Assembly (NCBI GenBank): GCA_027943335.1
Contig: BSBK01000966.1
Span: 310,001 to 374,000 of the forward strand
Direction: 5' to 3'
DNA: 64,000 bases
Source of the DNA: Chamaecyparis obtusa
Taxonomy: Eukaryota > Streptophyta > Pinopsida > Cupressales > Cupressaceae
Below are positions 1 to 11,551 of this stretch, piece by piece (the first letter of the stretch is position 1; every line of letters begins with the position of its first letter). The position numbers were made by a program, and so were the translations under genes. The notes under the pieces were generated by a model. That model was not told the DNA's origin. It worked only from the letters and a program-made list of their open reading frames with translations, and made no database searches.

Positions 1-1033
1 AGCCATGTATATTGCAGAATATGCTTACTTGCATAAAATGTCATGCCAAGCCCTTGATAGTCTCTATCGAAATGACCTAAATTTATTCGATGAAAGATTT
101 AATCATTGGCAGAAACTAACAGATTTGGACAATCCTGATAATTATTTAAAGATCATTGAAAATGGGGATTTATGTGTTTGTGTAAGGGGATTTCAGATAC
201 CAATGTACTACAGTGCCCCAAAGAAGTGAGCTACAAGAGTTACAAGGGAAGAGTTTACCAAGATCGTCGAGTCTATAGAAGGTAATGCAAGGGACATAGC
301 CTTTAAAGTTTCCTTTGAAATAAGATCCTGATTCCCATATGAAGAACTGCTTGAGGCCATGGCAATTATTTTTCCTCAATATTGGTCCTTAAACTCTAAG
401 GAAGATTATCGTAATAGGCTGTTGAGTTTGATAAAGGAATTTTGCAAATTTGTAGAATTCAATGGAGTGACTATCAATGGAATTTTAGATGAGGGTCTTC
501 TTAGACAGCAATCAGGCACTTTTGCAAAGACTATGAAGCATCAATATCAATTAATGCATAACCCACATGAAGAGGGCTCAACAACAAGGCTTGGGATAGA
601 ACTAAACTAGAGCACAATGTTGTGTGAAATTTTTTTAGAGTTCTTCAAGCTTGCTGATCTATGTCAAACCATGATACTGGGTTTAGTAGAGGATGAGAGA
701 GTTTTCAGTGCTTTGGGATTCCTAAAATCAAAGCTAAGAAACAAACTAGACAAGAATTTGGAAGCATGCTTGAGGGTCTACACATCTAGGTATGATGTCA
801 ATACTTTTCCTTATCAAAAAACAATGGAAATATGGAAGAAAAGATGCAAAAGAAGAGGGTTGGGCAACACCATTAACCAATCTCCGATAGCGACTCTGAG
901 TGGGACAAGTACAGGTGGTGATGGGAGTCATAGAAGCGGAGGTCAGAGTGAAGAAGACACAAATGAAAAAATGAAGAGAACAATGAAGAAACTGGAATAC
1001 CAGAATTGGATGATGATGATGACACAAAGATGA
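1..1033 (+). pseudogene. hAT-like transposase, C-terminal part, broken
   Basis: One reading frame runs from the window edge to the TGA-stopped end, broken only at 227-229 (TGA), 329-331 (TGA) and 608-610 (TAG). Near codons 205-270 it contains LADLCQTMILGLVEDERVFS followed by ALGFLKSKLRNKL, which matches the C-terminal dimerisation region of hAT transposases (conserved ERxFS...K...RN.L pattern). The tail is Ser/Gly- and Lys/Glu-rich and ends in a run of Met. The N-terminal BED finger and the catalytic residues would lie left of the window. Each stop can come from CGA or CAG by one C-to-T change. It could also be a domesticated hAT-derived gene that has since decayed; the three stops argue against current function. 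Confidence 0.75.
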
Positions 1034-1422
1034 ATTGGCAAATTTAGGAAATTTTTGCTAAATTAGCAGTAGCAATCAATAGGTATTTTTTGAACTTATT
1101 AACTACTATATCCTATCATTCAATGTTCATTTTAGAAAAGAAAGAATGTATTATGTTTCATCATTAAAATTTGAGAATAAAGAGTATTATTACTATAGAG
1201 TGTAGTTTGTATTGTATCATCAATGATCATTCATATTTGAATTTGAAATTCTTGAATGAAATTTTGTATTCCAATAGCATCTAACAGAGTAAATCAACTA
1301 AGAATAACTGAATAAAATAGAGTAACTCAACATACATTGAATTAGAAAACATGAAAATTAGATAGAGCACAATTTGTTTTGTATTCATTTGCAATATATT
1401 ATAATTTACAGTAGTTCAAAAT
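1034..1422. other. AT-rich spacer, nothing recognised
   Basis: This is AT-rich DNA between the + strand hAT relic and the end of the minus-strand coiled-coil relic. I see no open frame, repeat or RNA gene. Confidence 0.6.
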
Positions 1423-2961
1423 TCAGAGCAATCTTTGTAGGCCAGTCCAAACATCCTCTGATGGAATAACAATTTGGTTCATAGTATAGTCACACTTCTG
1501 CAACTTCGTTAGCAATTCCTATTTGGAAGTGTGACTTGACAACACTGTTGCTTCTATAACTCCATTCAAAGTTCTCACTGGTTTGATGAAATCCATGAAT
1601 GTATCAGGAGATATATCTATAAGAAGAAAGCGTAAATCAATATTTATTTTGTCCTTCAACCTTATTTTGTAATATTCTCTTCCAATGAAGTTATTTGCAT
1701 CAAATCCCTTAGGCAAACCAAGACTTTCCATATTCACTTTCCTTTGTTCCATCTTTGTGATCTTCTGCTTAGCTTTGTCATCCAATTCCTATGCCTCCCA
1801 TAGCTTCTCACATTTTCGAATGATACTTGATACCTTTACTGAGGCATCAAGGTCATTGCTAATTCTCTTGTTTGATAGATAACTATCACTCTTACTGTAG
1901 AGTTGTTGCATAATATCTTTTGCTTTCTTTTCTTTCTTGACAACATCCATGTTCTGTTCAATGTTCTTATGGAGCTTCAAATAACATACTCTCATACTTT
2001 GAAGCATTTCCAACCACTCAAACAAGCTATTAGACATCACCAATATTTGGCCCCAAATGTGTTCTTTTGCAATCTTCACTAAATTATTACTAGTATTTGT
2101 TAAAGTTTGAATTGTATTATTGGCATTCTTTAGTTCTTCTACCATTTTTTCACAATTCTTTTTCTCTTCCACCGCTTTGTGTTCCCAATGATTGGCTTTA
2201 TCCGCCTGAGAGTCCAATTGCTTTTGCAATTCCCAGTTGGACGCAACATTACTCTCCATGATTTTAAATAATTTTTCTGAATTGACTCTTTCTTCCTCTA
2301 GTTTTATACTAATTTCTGCCAATTTTCCCCTCAGTGCCTTCAGCTCTGCCTGCTCCTGTTCCTTGACTATTGCCTCCGCATATTCCTACTTTGTATCTAC
2401 TGATGTAGAGGTCAATTTTTTAATCTTTTTCTGTAAATCTTTCAAACTATTCTTTGAAGCTTTCTTTTTTGCTTTTTCATTGCCAATGTCTGCCTGTAAC
2501 TTTTCTATATTTTTCTCGAGCTTTCTTTTCTCTCTTTCCAGCTTTAGCAATGCACTGTAGACCACTTGGTTTGTAGACTTTGACACATTGATTTTGTCCA
2601 CATTTTTAACTTTGGAAAAATCCATTTGGAGAGTGCTAACTTGAAATTCAGACAGATCTATTTGACTCTCTAGTGGGTTTCCATCTTTATTTGGTGGAAT
2701 AACAACCATGAACTCCATCATGTCTCTTTTTGGGTCATATATTGGTAAAACCTTATTGGATGTAGGTTGTTCGTCTACAGTAGCATTAAGGGAACCAGTC
2801 TGCAATGTCTTCTTTATTTCCTTATTCTTGGTTCTTGTTTCTGCAAATTTATTATAGAAATCTTTGAAATAAAAATCTGGTGTTGTAGAAGGATTTGAAT
2901 GTTTGAAAGGTGAAATAGAGGCAGAGCTTGCAATGTGTTGGTGTTCAAAAACTCTTATGCT
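1423..2961 (-). pseudogene. Coiled-coil protein relic, C-terminal part
   Basis: A single minus-strand frame of about 510 codons ends at a TGA at 1423-1425. It is interrupted only by three TAG codons (at 2386-2388, 1789-1791 and 1519-1521). Each is followed by GAA, so all three would read Gln-Glu if the TAG was once CAG. The sequence is rich in Lys, Glu and Leu with heptad-like spacing (for example KLEREKRKLEKNIEKLQADI), so a long coiled coil is likely. Downstream there is a less charged segment around LGLPKGFDANNFIGREYYK and an ending near DVWTGLQRLL. I do not recognise the family. It is very probably the 3' part of the same gene as the relic at 5669-8070, separated by an intron or insertion. 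No DNA-binding, protease or polymerase motif was seen. Confidence 0.6.
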
Positions 2962-5668
2962 CTAACAGGCTGCCAATATACCCTCAGATGGATTTTACGA
3001 ATGGTTAGCTCCAAAATGTAGCAAGGTCTTAGGGTAACTAGATCAACTATAGGGACTTAATTGCCCTCTTCTACTTCTAGCTCTACAAAACCAAGGCGGG
3101 TGCACCTAATCCAGACAAAATTCAAACTCACTACACACCCTATACTTCTGGATTTAAATAGTAGGTCATAGTAAAGGATTGCTAAACACTAACCAGGTAT
3201 TCATTGAATCAACTCTACTATGCAGGGTAAAATGGTCTTGTGACCTCAAAACTATGAGGGATTGTAGGATTGGAAATATTAAATATAATTGGGTTTCCTG
3301 CAGGATGCAGTCAACCATGCAACACTTTGCATCAGCACAGGGATACTAACTTAAGATCAGTGCCTTATCCATTGGGCATCACACCTGAAGTGAACCTAAA
3401 ACACAAGGACAACTACTAGATTCATCTGAGAATCCAAGCCATAAACACAGTTAAACATCTCTTACACAACTTACAAGTATCCTTACTGATTGGACCAAAT
3501 GAACCTATGCTTCACTCAGAGACTTTTAACCTGATTCTAAACCAAGGCTGAGAAATGAAACATATACATAAGCAACCAAATGCAGTGAGCCAGAAAACTT
3601 AGAATTCATTAAGAGCAACTAAAGGAGAGATCCAAGACTAAGAAACTGTATTAAGTATGTTGATTCAAATCCCTGCATTACAAGTTCATTCAGAAAACAC
3701 CATAGACAATATGCAAAGGATACCTAAGGTTTTTCCCAAAATGTTGATACAACCACTGGAACTGACAAACAATTTAGAACCCTTAGAAAGTCAAAAAAAC
3801 AACCATTTATACCACTGGTTACCTTGGAATCCTAAACCAGTAGGATGCAACAAGCTATGGGTAACTAGGGTTAAGAAATCAACCACCCAACCAACAGCAA
3901 AATTTCAACCAAATCTCCTGCAAAAAGCCTCAAACAACAAAGTTTGTCCATCATCACATGGCAAAACACCCCTGCAAACACTCATGACATCTTGGACCAC
4001 ACTGCAAACCAATCGCTTCTCACCAAACAGGGTCTTTTCTGCATTGAATTCCATAAAATGGTACTCTTTGTCTCTCAGAAATTCAAACTCAAACTGCAAT
4101 GGTCACCATGCATTTCATGGGCATCATATTCCTTAACCATTTGCCCTTAGTCACGCAATCGCGCTGTCAAAAACCTCACTGCCACAGAAATTTGGGCTCC
4201 AATTATGCTTGGTCGCATGATCGCATAGCCTGGAGATGGGCTATGTGAACATGCGACAACCCACTATCCTCTACCTTGCCACAACCGCCACCACCGCCGC
4301 TAAGCCAGGTGGTTAGTTGCATGATCGCATAACCCGAAAATGGGTTGTGCGAACATGCGACAACCTGCAAACTATAACCACCAATATAACCGCCACTGCT
4401 ATCGGAACACCGGCCCGACCCTATCTGGCGAACTGGTGACTGAAGAATTTTTTCCAGATCGCGCAATACTTTATGCCATTGCCAAAAGACCTAGCGATCA
4501 CGCGACCATTGTTCGCTGAATTGCCAGACAAACTAGCGAATCACCAAATCTTTCTGTGAATGAGCGAAAAGCCTAAAATTTATCGGCACTACCAGATCCC
4601 TACCCACTCTGCCAAACCTCAGACTCCACCTGCGCCTGTTTGATGCCATGTGTCACCACACCATTCACTGCAACCGCTGAGCCACACCTGCCATAGGACC
4701 CATTTGCAAACCCCTTGCCACCTCAGTACACTAGCAACCAACCAGAACTCAGCACGTCACCATCTCCCACCAAGCCCCAACACTACGTGGCACCCAGTTA
4801 CATGATTGCAAGCTATGGAAATGGCCCTTACAATCATGCAACAAGGGCATAAGACCGCAACATCACCACCTGCTGGCCAATGAAAAGTGAACACCTCAAC
4901 AACACTTGGACCCACCGCACAAAACCTGCACCTTCGCAACAAAAGATAATGGGCCCACCTGACAAGCTACATCATCACCTGGCACCAAGCCCCAAGGACA
5001 TGTGGCAAGTGGTCACATGATCGCATAGCCAAAAACTGGGCTATGCAACCATGTGACAGCCAATCACAGGTTGTCACATCACCGCCCACGGGACCACGGA
5101 ACTACAACCACCAACTGCGAAGAGCCAGGACCCACATGGACAGATGGCAAGTGGTTGCATGATCACATGTCAGAAAAGTCTGACATGTAGCCATACGACA
5201 GCCAATAAGAACATGCTATTTGTCACCCCTTTGACACCCGACCCACTTCACCGAAGCAACACTTGGAACAAACAAAATCGACGGCAGGCGCATGATCGCA
5301 TGGGGAAAGAATATTCCATGTGATCACACGCTAACCATTGATCTCCTTCCTCTGTCTCTTTGAAGAAACTGGCCCCACATCATCGCACTTGCGCAGTTAA
5401 GACAGATGAACAAGGAAAACTGATAGAAAAGAAGACATGCAAGGTCAAAAACACACAGGGTTTTTGGTGAAAGATCGAAAACACACAGAATTTTCAACAT
5501 GACCCAAAGGTAAACAAGGAAGCCAAAAACATCGAGGGTTTTTATGCAGGCCAAAAAGGTTGAAAAAATCATGGATTTTCTAAAACACTGTGGGTTTTCG
5601 ACACTGTGGTAGATTTTGACAATTTCCTGCAGACCTTGACATTCAAATAACTTTTTGGATTTTATGAT
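2962..5668. other. Non-coding segment splitting the coiled-coil relic
   Basis: About 2.7 kb without a credible gene. It is less AT-rich than its surroundings, especially 4140-5340. The short frames present are broken and resemble nothing. It lies between the two halves of the minus-strand coiled-coil relic, so it is either a large intron or an inserted element. I could not find matching ends that would define an insertion. The stretch 5440-5620 carries about four degenerate copies of a small unit of the type AAAACACACAGGGTTTTT. Confidence 0.5.
4190..5335. repeat. Array of hairpin-forming repeats (GCATGATCGCATAGCC family)
   Basis: Six diverged copies of an imperfect palindrome start near 4213, 4317, 4796, 5013, 5155 and 5287. 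Each has a left arm like GCATGATCGCATAGCC, a loop of about 8-12 nt and a right arm like GGGCTATGCGAACATGCGAC. Several copies are preceded by a related leader (AAGCCCCAA...GTGGCA), so the repeating unit is longer than the hairpin. Unit spacing varies from about 100 to 480 bp. The arms have diverged but compensating matches keep the stems. The function is unknown. Confidence 0.7.
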
Positions 5669-8070
5669 TCAGCATGTGCAAATTGGACCAGAGCTTGGTG
5701 ACAACACAAGGAACACAGGGTAGGACACAAACCATGAAACATTTGCAGGGAGGAGGCCATTTTCAAAGGATTTTGCTATGACAGAAAAATGGCCTAACAC
5801 AATGCCTATTGATCTTACTAATGCTCTTTGAGGATTTAAACTTCTAGAGGGTTTTGCTGAACCTGAAACTATAAATAGTTCTTTAGGATTGAATGTCATT
5901 GTTGTCATTGTTCTAGAAGAGGAAAGCTTTTTCTTCTTGACACTATCTTCTTCTATGGGATTCTATGTAGATTCTAGTGGCCTCTTTAGAGAGGGAACTT
6001 GTTTTATAAGTTGCCTAGTCCCACTGGCACCAGTGCCACTACCAGACCCACTAGAAGTACTAGTAGATTCAAACCCAAGGTCTGCACCATGATCATAAGC
6101 AATTTTTTCTATCTCAATTGTATTCTAGACACCTTCTCCCGTGGGACCAAAACCACCACCTTTATAACCCATTTTTTCTACAATGATTGCCCATTTTCTA
6201 TATACTTTTTTCCGATCCTCGCTAGTTCCACTTTGACTCCTAGTCCCTAGAGTAAATGCAATTGGTGGATTATTATCCTCAGTGTCTAGATTATCATCCT
6301 CACCATCATATGCCATGTTAGGATGCTCCAAAATCCATAATTTGCTAAAATCTATATTCTCATCTATTTCATCTAGATCTTCATTGGTCTTTGGTTCACC
6401 AAGATCCTTTCTCATACTCCAAAAATCATTCATTTTCATTCTAGTCCATTTTCTATCCTTACAAGCTTCTACTATTCTCTTTGGTATTTTTATGTTTGAT
6501 GGATGAGAAGCTTTTTTCATAGAAATTGTAGGACATCCTAGGTTGTACAATGCCCTGGTTTATTGTTGTCATAATTTGTGATGACAACTATTGAGCTGAA
6601 ATTTTTTCCTCACCAAAAACTTTCTCCATCTCTTTTGTAATGTCATCCCAGCTATCCTTGTTTTTCAACTTCTCTAGCAATGGTTTACTTTCATGTTGAA
6701 ATAAGTTTGCAGAGTTCTTATTAGCAACAAGCATTGTTTGAATGATGTTGAGTGGATCATACTTGCAGTACCACTATAAATCAAATTGAAAAATATCTAA
6801 TTTTTTTTTTCCACTTTGAATGCCTTTCTCTCAAATGTTAACCCTCCAATTGAGAAAGGTAAGGAAGGGAATATGCTCTTCTTTGATTGGCCAATGAAGA
6901 GTCTATCTATGCTCTCTAGTTGTACTACATATTCTACTGCAAACACCAAATCTGTCACATGCATTGGAAGTTTGTGGGGTTGCAGTTTTGATTTGTAAAA
7001 CCTTAGCACAGTGTATTCTTCCACTAAGTACCAGTCAACCAATTGAATTATGCTTCCAAGTTGGATGTAATCCCTACATGAAGTAGACAATTTGGGCATT
7101 GGGGTGCTTGTTATTTTTTTGTACAATGGTGCCAAAAAGAAGTCTACAAAATTATTGTAATTACTTCTGTTATCATACATTCTTATCTGAGGTGTCCAGT
7201 TATATATTGGAGTACCTATCCCCCTCTGAAATTCAAGCTTGTTACCACTGCTCATTAATATTGTAGCATGCTTGGCTAGCAGAAGATAGCACAAGTAGGT
7301 TGTGAACCTAAATGTCTTAGAATTGCCTCTTTTAATCAATGCCAATTGTTCTTGCATTGATTGAACCACGTGTCCAACAAAATTATATCTTACTAGTTCA
7401 TTGACACAATGGATATCTCAAATGAATTGAAGAATGCTAGCACCCACTTCCCTATTGTTTTCTTGTCCTAGGCAAAATGCTAGAGAGGATATAGTATCCT
7501 AAACCCATGATAAAAAAATGTTAAAATCATAAGGAGGCTTATGGTTCTCACCCAATGAAGCCTTTGCCTCTATAACTATTAGACCCTTTACAAATGAATC
7601 TTTTGCGTTTGGCAGGACTGCCTTATATTTCTTTGCCAACAATCCCAGGTCAATATGGACATTACAGTTTTGTCAGTCAAACCCTAGGTCTAGAAAACTG
7701 AGAAATTCTTCCTGAGTTATTGATAAAATTTCTTCTTGATTTTTTTATTCACAATTGCTTTTCTTTCTTCATCATAATTTTTTTCACAAATCAAGACAAT
7801 TTCTGGGCAAGGGAAAACTTTAGGTAACAACATGTGACCAAACCAACATCCTACGAAGCAACTTTATTGGTTTTTGCACCTATCATTGGGTTAAATTTTA
7901 TAAAATCAAACCTCTTTGGCCTAGTTTCCTTATTGCACAATGTATGTTTAATTGCTATAACTCTCCTTTCACTATCGATAACAGGATCATAAACATTGTG
8001 ATACTCATCAGTGAAACCATGGATTTCTAGTAGTTTTCTTCAGTCTATTAAAGTTTTCCCATCTGCTTGC
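5669..8070 (-). pseudogene. Coiled-coil protein relic, N-terminal part
   Basis: The minus strand carries a long degraded coding region. Readable blocks include LLEIHGFTDEYHNVYDPVID near 8000, the 190-codon block at 7369-6797 (LPFSIGGLTFERKAF near its end) and the acidic block at 6550-6125. A Ser/Gly stretch (TSTSSGSGSGTGASG) lies near 6050. Most premature stops are TAG or TGA in contexts where CAG or CGA would keep the frame. There is one frame change near 7820, and a second pair around an A-homopolymer at 6797-6810 and near 6555. The family is unrecognised. The block resembles the kind of large unknown protein carried by plant transposons, but I saw no hallmark motif. It continues, after a 2.7-kb gap, in the relic at 1423-2961. 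Confidence 0.5.
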
Positions 8071-8450
8071 CCTTGGCCTTGATTTTTCACTTTCTCCAAT
8101 GTTCTTCAAAAGAATGAAAAAACACAGATTCATAGATATTTACTAACAAAATCATAGAAGTAACTAATTATTTAAGAAAACCCCAATTGTACATGCAAGA
8201 ATTAAAATTTCAAAATCAAGTTAAACTAAATTTTTGACATTACAAAATTGGGACGCATTAGGCTAGATATCTTACTTGAAATTAAACTTTGAAATCTGGA
8301 TAGATAGAAGTTAGAATGGCTAAGGCTCTCACAAATTACAGTCTCGAAATCTTCGGCGACAGTTCAATAGTTCTTTTTAGCTCTGCTACTACGAGTAATG
8401 TCAAAAACCTTTCTTTAAATGTAATGGTATATAATTATACTATAATGGTA

Positions 8451-8546
8451 ACATAATCTTTCTAAAACATACTATGTGTCACGTAATCTTTCTAAAACAT
8501 ACTACGTGTTACGTAATCTTTCTAAAACATACCACATAATCTTTTT
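8451..8546. repeat. 30-bp tandem repeat, about 3.2 copies
   Basis: Units start at 8451, 8481 and 8511, each reading ACGTAATCTTTCTAAAACAT with a variable 10-bp tail. A partial fourth copy begins at 8534. The copies differ by one to three bases. Confidence 0.85.
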
Positions 8547-9069
8547 GACGAATTACATGTCAATGTGTCACGTTTCCAAAGCGAGTTTTCAGAAAAGCTT
8601 TTTGAAACCCATAGTACTTCCGAAATACAACTTCAACCATTCATCTCTCGTAATCCAACAATTGTCACGATTTTAAAATATTAATAATTTAATACACACT
8701 AATGAATATTAATCATTAAGTATATTCACTTAGAATAGCTTATCCATGAAATGTGAACTAGTCACCATTAAATGATAAAGTTTGGAAACATTAAAATATT
8801 ACATGAAACAAAAGTGCAATGCAATTTTTTTATATTATATAAGACCAAATTTCATTACAATTCAAATATGCCCATAGACCATATCTATTAACGATTCTTA
8901 TAATAATAAAAAAAAGAAAAGCAGTAGCATTTTGAATTTCTTAAAATATTTTCATATTATATTTTTTAACATACGTGATTACAATTTATATCATTGCAAA
9001 AACCCTGGTAAGCTACTACCACTAGAGAGAGACACAGTAGAGGGCCTAGAGAGTAGAGACTACGTAGAA
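8547..9069. other. AT-rich spacer, nothing recognised
   Basis: There is no supportable gene, RNA or repeat in this interval, which separates the 30-bp tandem repeat from the next minus-strand coding relic. Confidence 0.6.
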
Positions 9070-9681
9070 TCATAGACTATTTGGTTGAGGTTCCCTTCCT
9101 TTTGTGTGGAATTCTGAAGAGAGGATAATGTCAAGGAATTCTTCTAGCCACCGATAGTCCTCGGGTTCCTGTAGTAGGTGCCACTTTCGGAGGAAATCCC
9201 TCCCAATCTGTTCCCACTTCCGATGATGAGTGAGCTACTCAGCATCAAGGTTCAATAGAAATGGTTTTCTAGAAACATTTACTCTTGGTTGCAGAATCTT
9301 AGGCAAATCATTTGCCCAAGGAATTCCAAACCCAATTTTTGAAAATATAACAACATGCACATGTCGTCGAGGTACTCTTCTTTGAAAAATTTCCTCAGAA
9401 GCATGATAATATCCACCTTTTCCCCCCAGGTCCAACAAAGATGCCAAGAACCAAGATGAAATGTCAGTGTTCACTCTATACCTGTTTTCACTCTCCAGAA
9501 CTTCACGTCTGAGCACCATCCTTATAGCCTCCTTGGTGAAGGCTCCCAACTTTGTAGCAACAGACGCTAGATTGGGTCTGTGACCAGACCCATAAAGGCC
9601 TTCTGATCCTCCAAGGCAGTGCATCTCAAATGAATTGGAGTGTCCATTGAAAATCAAAGAGAACCTAGCACTCGCAAACTA
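9070..9681 (-). pseudogene. Unrecognised coding relic, C-terminal fragment
   Basis: The minus strand is open from about 9681 to the stop at 9070-9072 except for one TAG at 9235-9237 in the context GAG-TAG-CTC, where CAG would read through. The predicted peptide of about 200 residues has normal-looking composition, with charged and aromatic residues well mixed (for example WEQIGRDFLRKWHLLQEPED near the end). That suggests a once-real protein and not chance openness. I do not recognise a family, and no ATG is clearly the start. Stops crowd the frame upstream of 9681, so the 5' part is lost or lies in another exon. Confidence 0.45.
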
Positions 9682-10318
9682 TTTTCACAAATATGCTTTC
9701 ACAATCATAAATTAATGAGCATAGATTGATCTATTTATAAGTCCTGATTGAAAAATCTAAGTAATTCATAAGATAAATGGAAACTGTCCAAAAATCTCCA
9801 AATCTTTCATATTTAATGCAACAGTGGGTGAAAATGGAAACAACACTTATGATAAGACATTTGCTATCTTGGGAATAATGAAGGCCAAAAGGATTGCACC
9901 ACGCAGGTGGACATAACAATTCTTTATTATAAAAAAATTTGAAACTTGTGCCCAGTTTGCAAAAACAATAAGAAAAGTACATTAGCTGTGAACTGGTGGC
10001 AAGAAATGAAGCTTTACCATTGATGTAAGATCATCGAACGGTGAGAAAACAATGTCCTTAGATGAGATGATCTTTTCATTCAAGCCTTAACTTTAAGGCA
10101 TTATTCTATCGAGGTAATGAATAGTTATATGATGTCACACATATCTGTCAGTGAAAATTGAAAGGCGCCATCTAAGAAACCATTAATTCACATTACTTTA
10201 ATTGATGTCATGACTCATCTACTCATCACCATTAATTAATATTTCTGGGTGGGTGTTTGGAGTTGGGTACCAATTCTACGGAAGTCGACAAGGTGGAAAA
10301 ATTGCAATAAGAAACAGT
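9682..10318. other. Spacer left of the large DNA transposon
   Basis: No gene or clear repeat is seen. The left boundary of the large transposon described below probably lies in or near the right end of this interval, but I could not find a precise terminal repeat. Confidence 0.5.
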
Positions 10319-10449
10319 CGCTTGATTCTTAAAAATCAGGCCCCCGTTTAGGTCCGGGAGCCTGATCCATTTTAAAAAATTGGGCCCCCGTTTAGGATCG
10401 GGCACCCAAATCGAAACAAGCGCCTGATTTTAAAAAAATGGGTGCCCGT
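10319..10449 (+). repeat. GC-rich subterminal repeats, left end
   Basis: Alternating short motifs GGCCCCCGTTTAGG, GGGCACCC and GCGCCTGATTTT are separated by A/T runs, giving about three degenerate units. The unit AAAAAATGGGTGCCCGT recurs in reverse complement at the right end (47,901-47,975). Such arrays are typical binding sites for a transposase or accessory protein; that role is inferred here. Confidence 0.55.
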
Positions 10450-10662
10450 CTCTAAATTCTATTTATTTATTTTTTAAAGTGATTTCTTCTCATTTTCACC
10501 TTCAGAAAATGGGATCATGTTTAGCAGAGCTCGGGTTTTCGATTTAGCTTCCCCTGCCAACCCCATTTGCCATTTTTTTTCATGTTCCAGGTATGTACTA
10601 TTGTTTTTTTATGATTTTTAATAATTTTTGTCATTAAAAATTATACTTTCAAGTTATTTTTA

Positions 10663-11354
10663 ATTAAAAAATGTAGTTTAATGTTATTTTCAAAATTATT
10701 GTATAAATTTAATCATATTTTATTTTTCAAGTAGTTCTTTTAAATTTTAATTTACTTTGTAAATTAATGTACCCAAGTAGAAAATTGTTATTTAATTTTT
10801 AATTTAACCCTAGATACAAAATTAAATTACGAAACCCTACGTAGAAACCAAAACCCTAGGTAGTAAAACAAAAATGTAAACCTATACAAAATTAAACTAG
10901 GAAACCCTAAACTTAGAAAAAAAAAACATAAACCTATAGAAAATTAAATTAGTAAACCCTAAACTTAGAAAACTGGAAAACATAAATCTAGAAACCCTCT
11001 CTCTCTCTCTTATCCTTCCTCTCTTAAAAAATGTAGTTTAATGTTGTTTTCAAAATTATTGTATAAACTTAGTTATATTTTATCTTTCAAGTAGTTCTTT
11101 TTAATTTTAATTTACTTTGTAAATTAACGTACTAAAGTAGAAAATTGTTATTCAATTTTTAATTTAACCCTATACAAAATTAAATTACGAAACCCTACGT
11201 AGAAACCAAAACCCTAGGTAGTAAAACAAAAATGTAAACCTATAGAAAATTAAATTAGGAAACCCTAAACTTAGAAAACAAAAACATAAACCTATAGAAA
11301 ATTAAATTAGGAAACCCTAAACTTAGAAAACTAGAAAACATAAATCTAGAAACC
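10663..11354 (+). repeat. Intron-1 tandem repeat, copies 1 and 2 (about 360 bp each)
   Basis: Two copies start near 10,663 and 11,024 with the shared beginning AAAAAATGTAGTTTAATG. They continue through an AT-rich stretch to a half rich in AAACCCTA-like motifs and end in a CT run. The same unit returns near 17,064, 17,824, 22,513 and 22,713. Together they form a dispersed array inside what I read as intron 1 of gene A. Confidence 0.8.
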
Positions 11355-11551
11355 CTCTCTCTGTCTCTATCTCTCTTTGTCTCTATCTCTGTCTGTCTCT
11401 GTCTCTGTCTTTGTCTCTGTTTCTCTATCTCTCTATCTCTGTCTCTGTCTCTATCTCTGTCTCTATCTCTATCTCTGTCTCTATCTCTGTCTCTGTCTCT
11501 GTCTTTGCCTCTGTCTCTGTCTCTCTCTCTGTCTCTGTCTTTGTCTCTCTC
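11355..11551 (+). repeat. CT/TCTG microsatellite
   Basis: A pyrimidine tract built of CTCT and TCTGTCTC words ends repeat copy 2. The LARD-like element begins directly in it. The long Leu/Ser and Arg/Asp frames across it are by-products of the repeat. Confidence 0.9.

Noticed and set aside
3657..4150. Overlapping frames of 159 and 68 codons
   Set aside because: Composition rich in Asn, Gln, Pro and Leu with no motif; two overlapping phases are open, typical of chance in AC-rich DNA.
8451..8546. CRISPR array
   Set aside because: The 30-bp units are directly adjacent without unique spacers, and the genome is a plant nuclear one.
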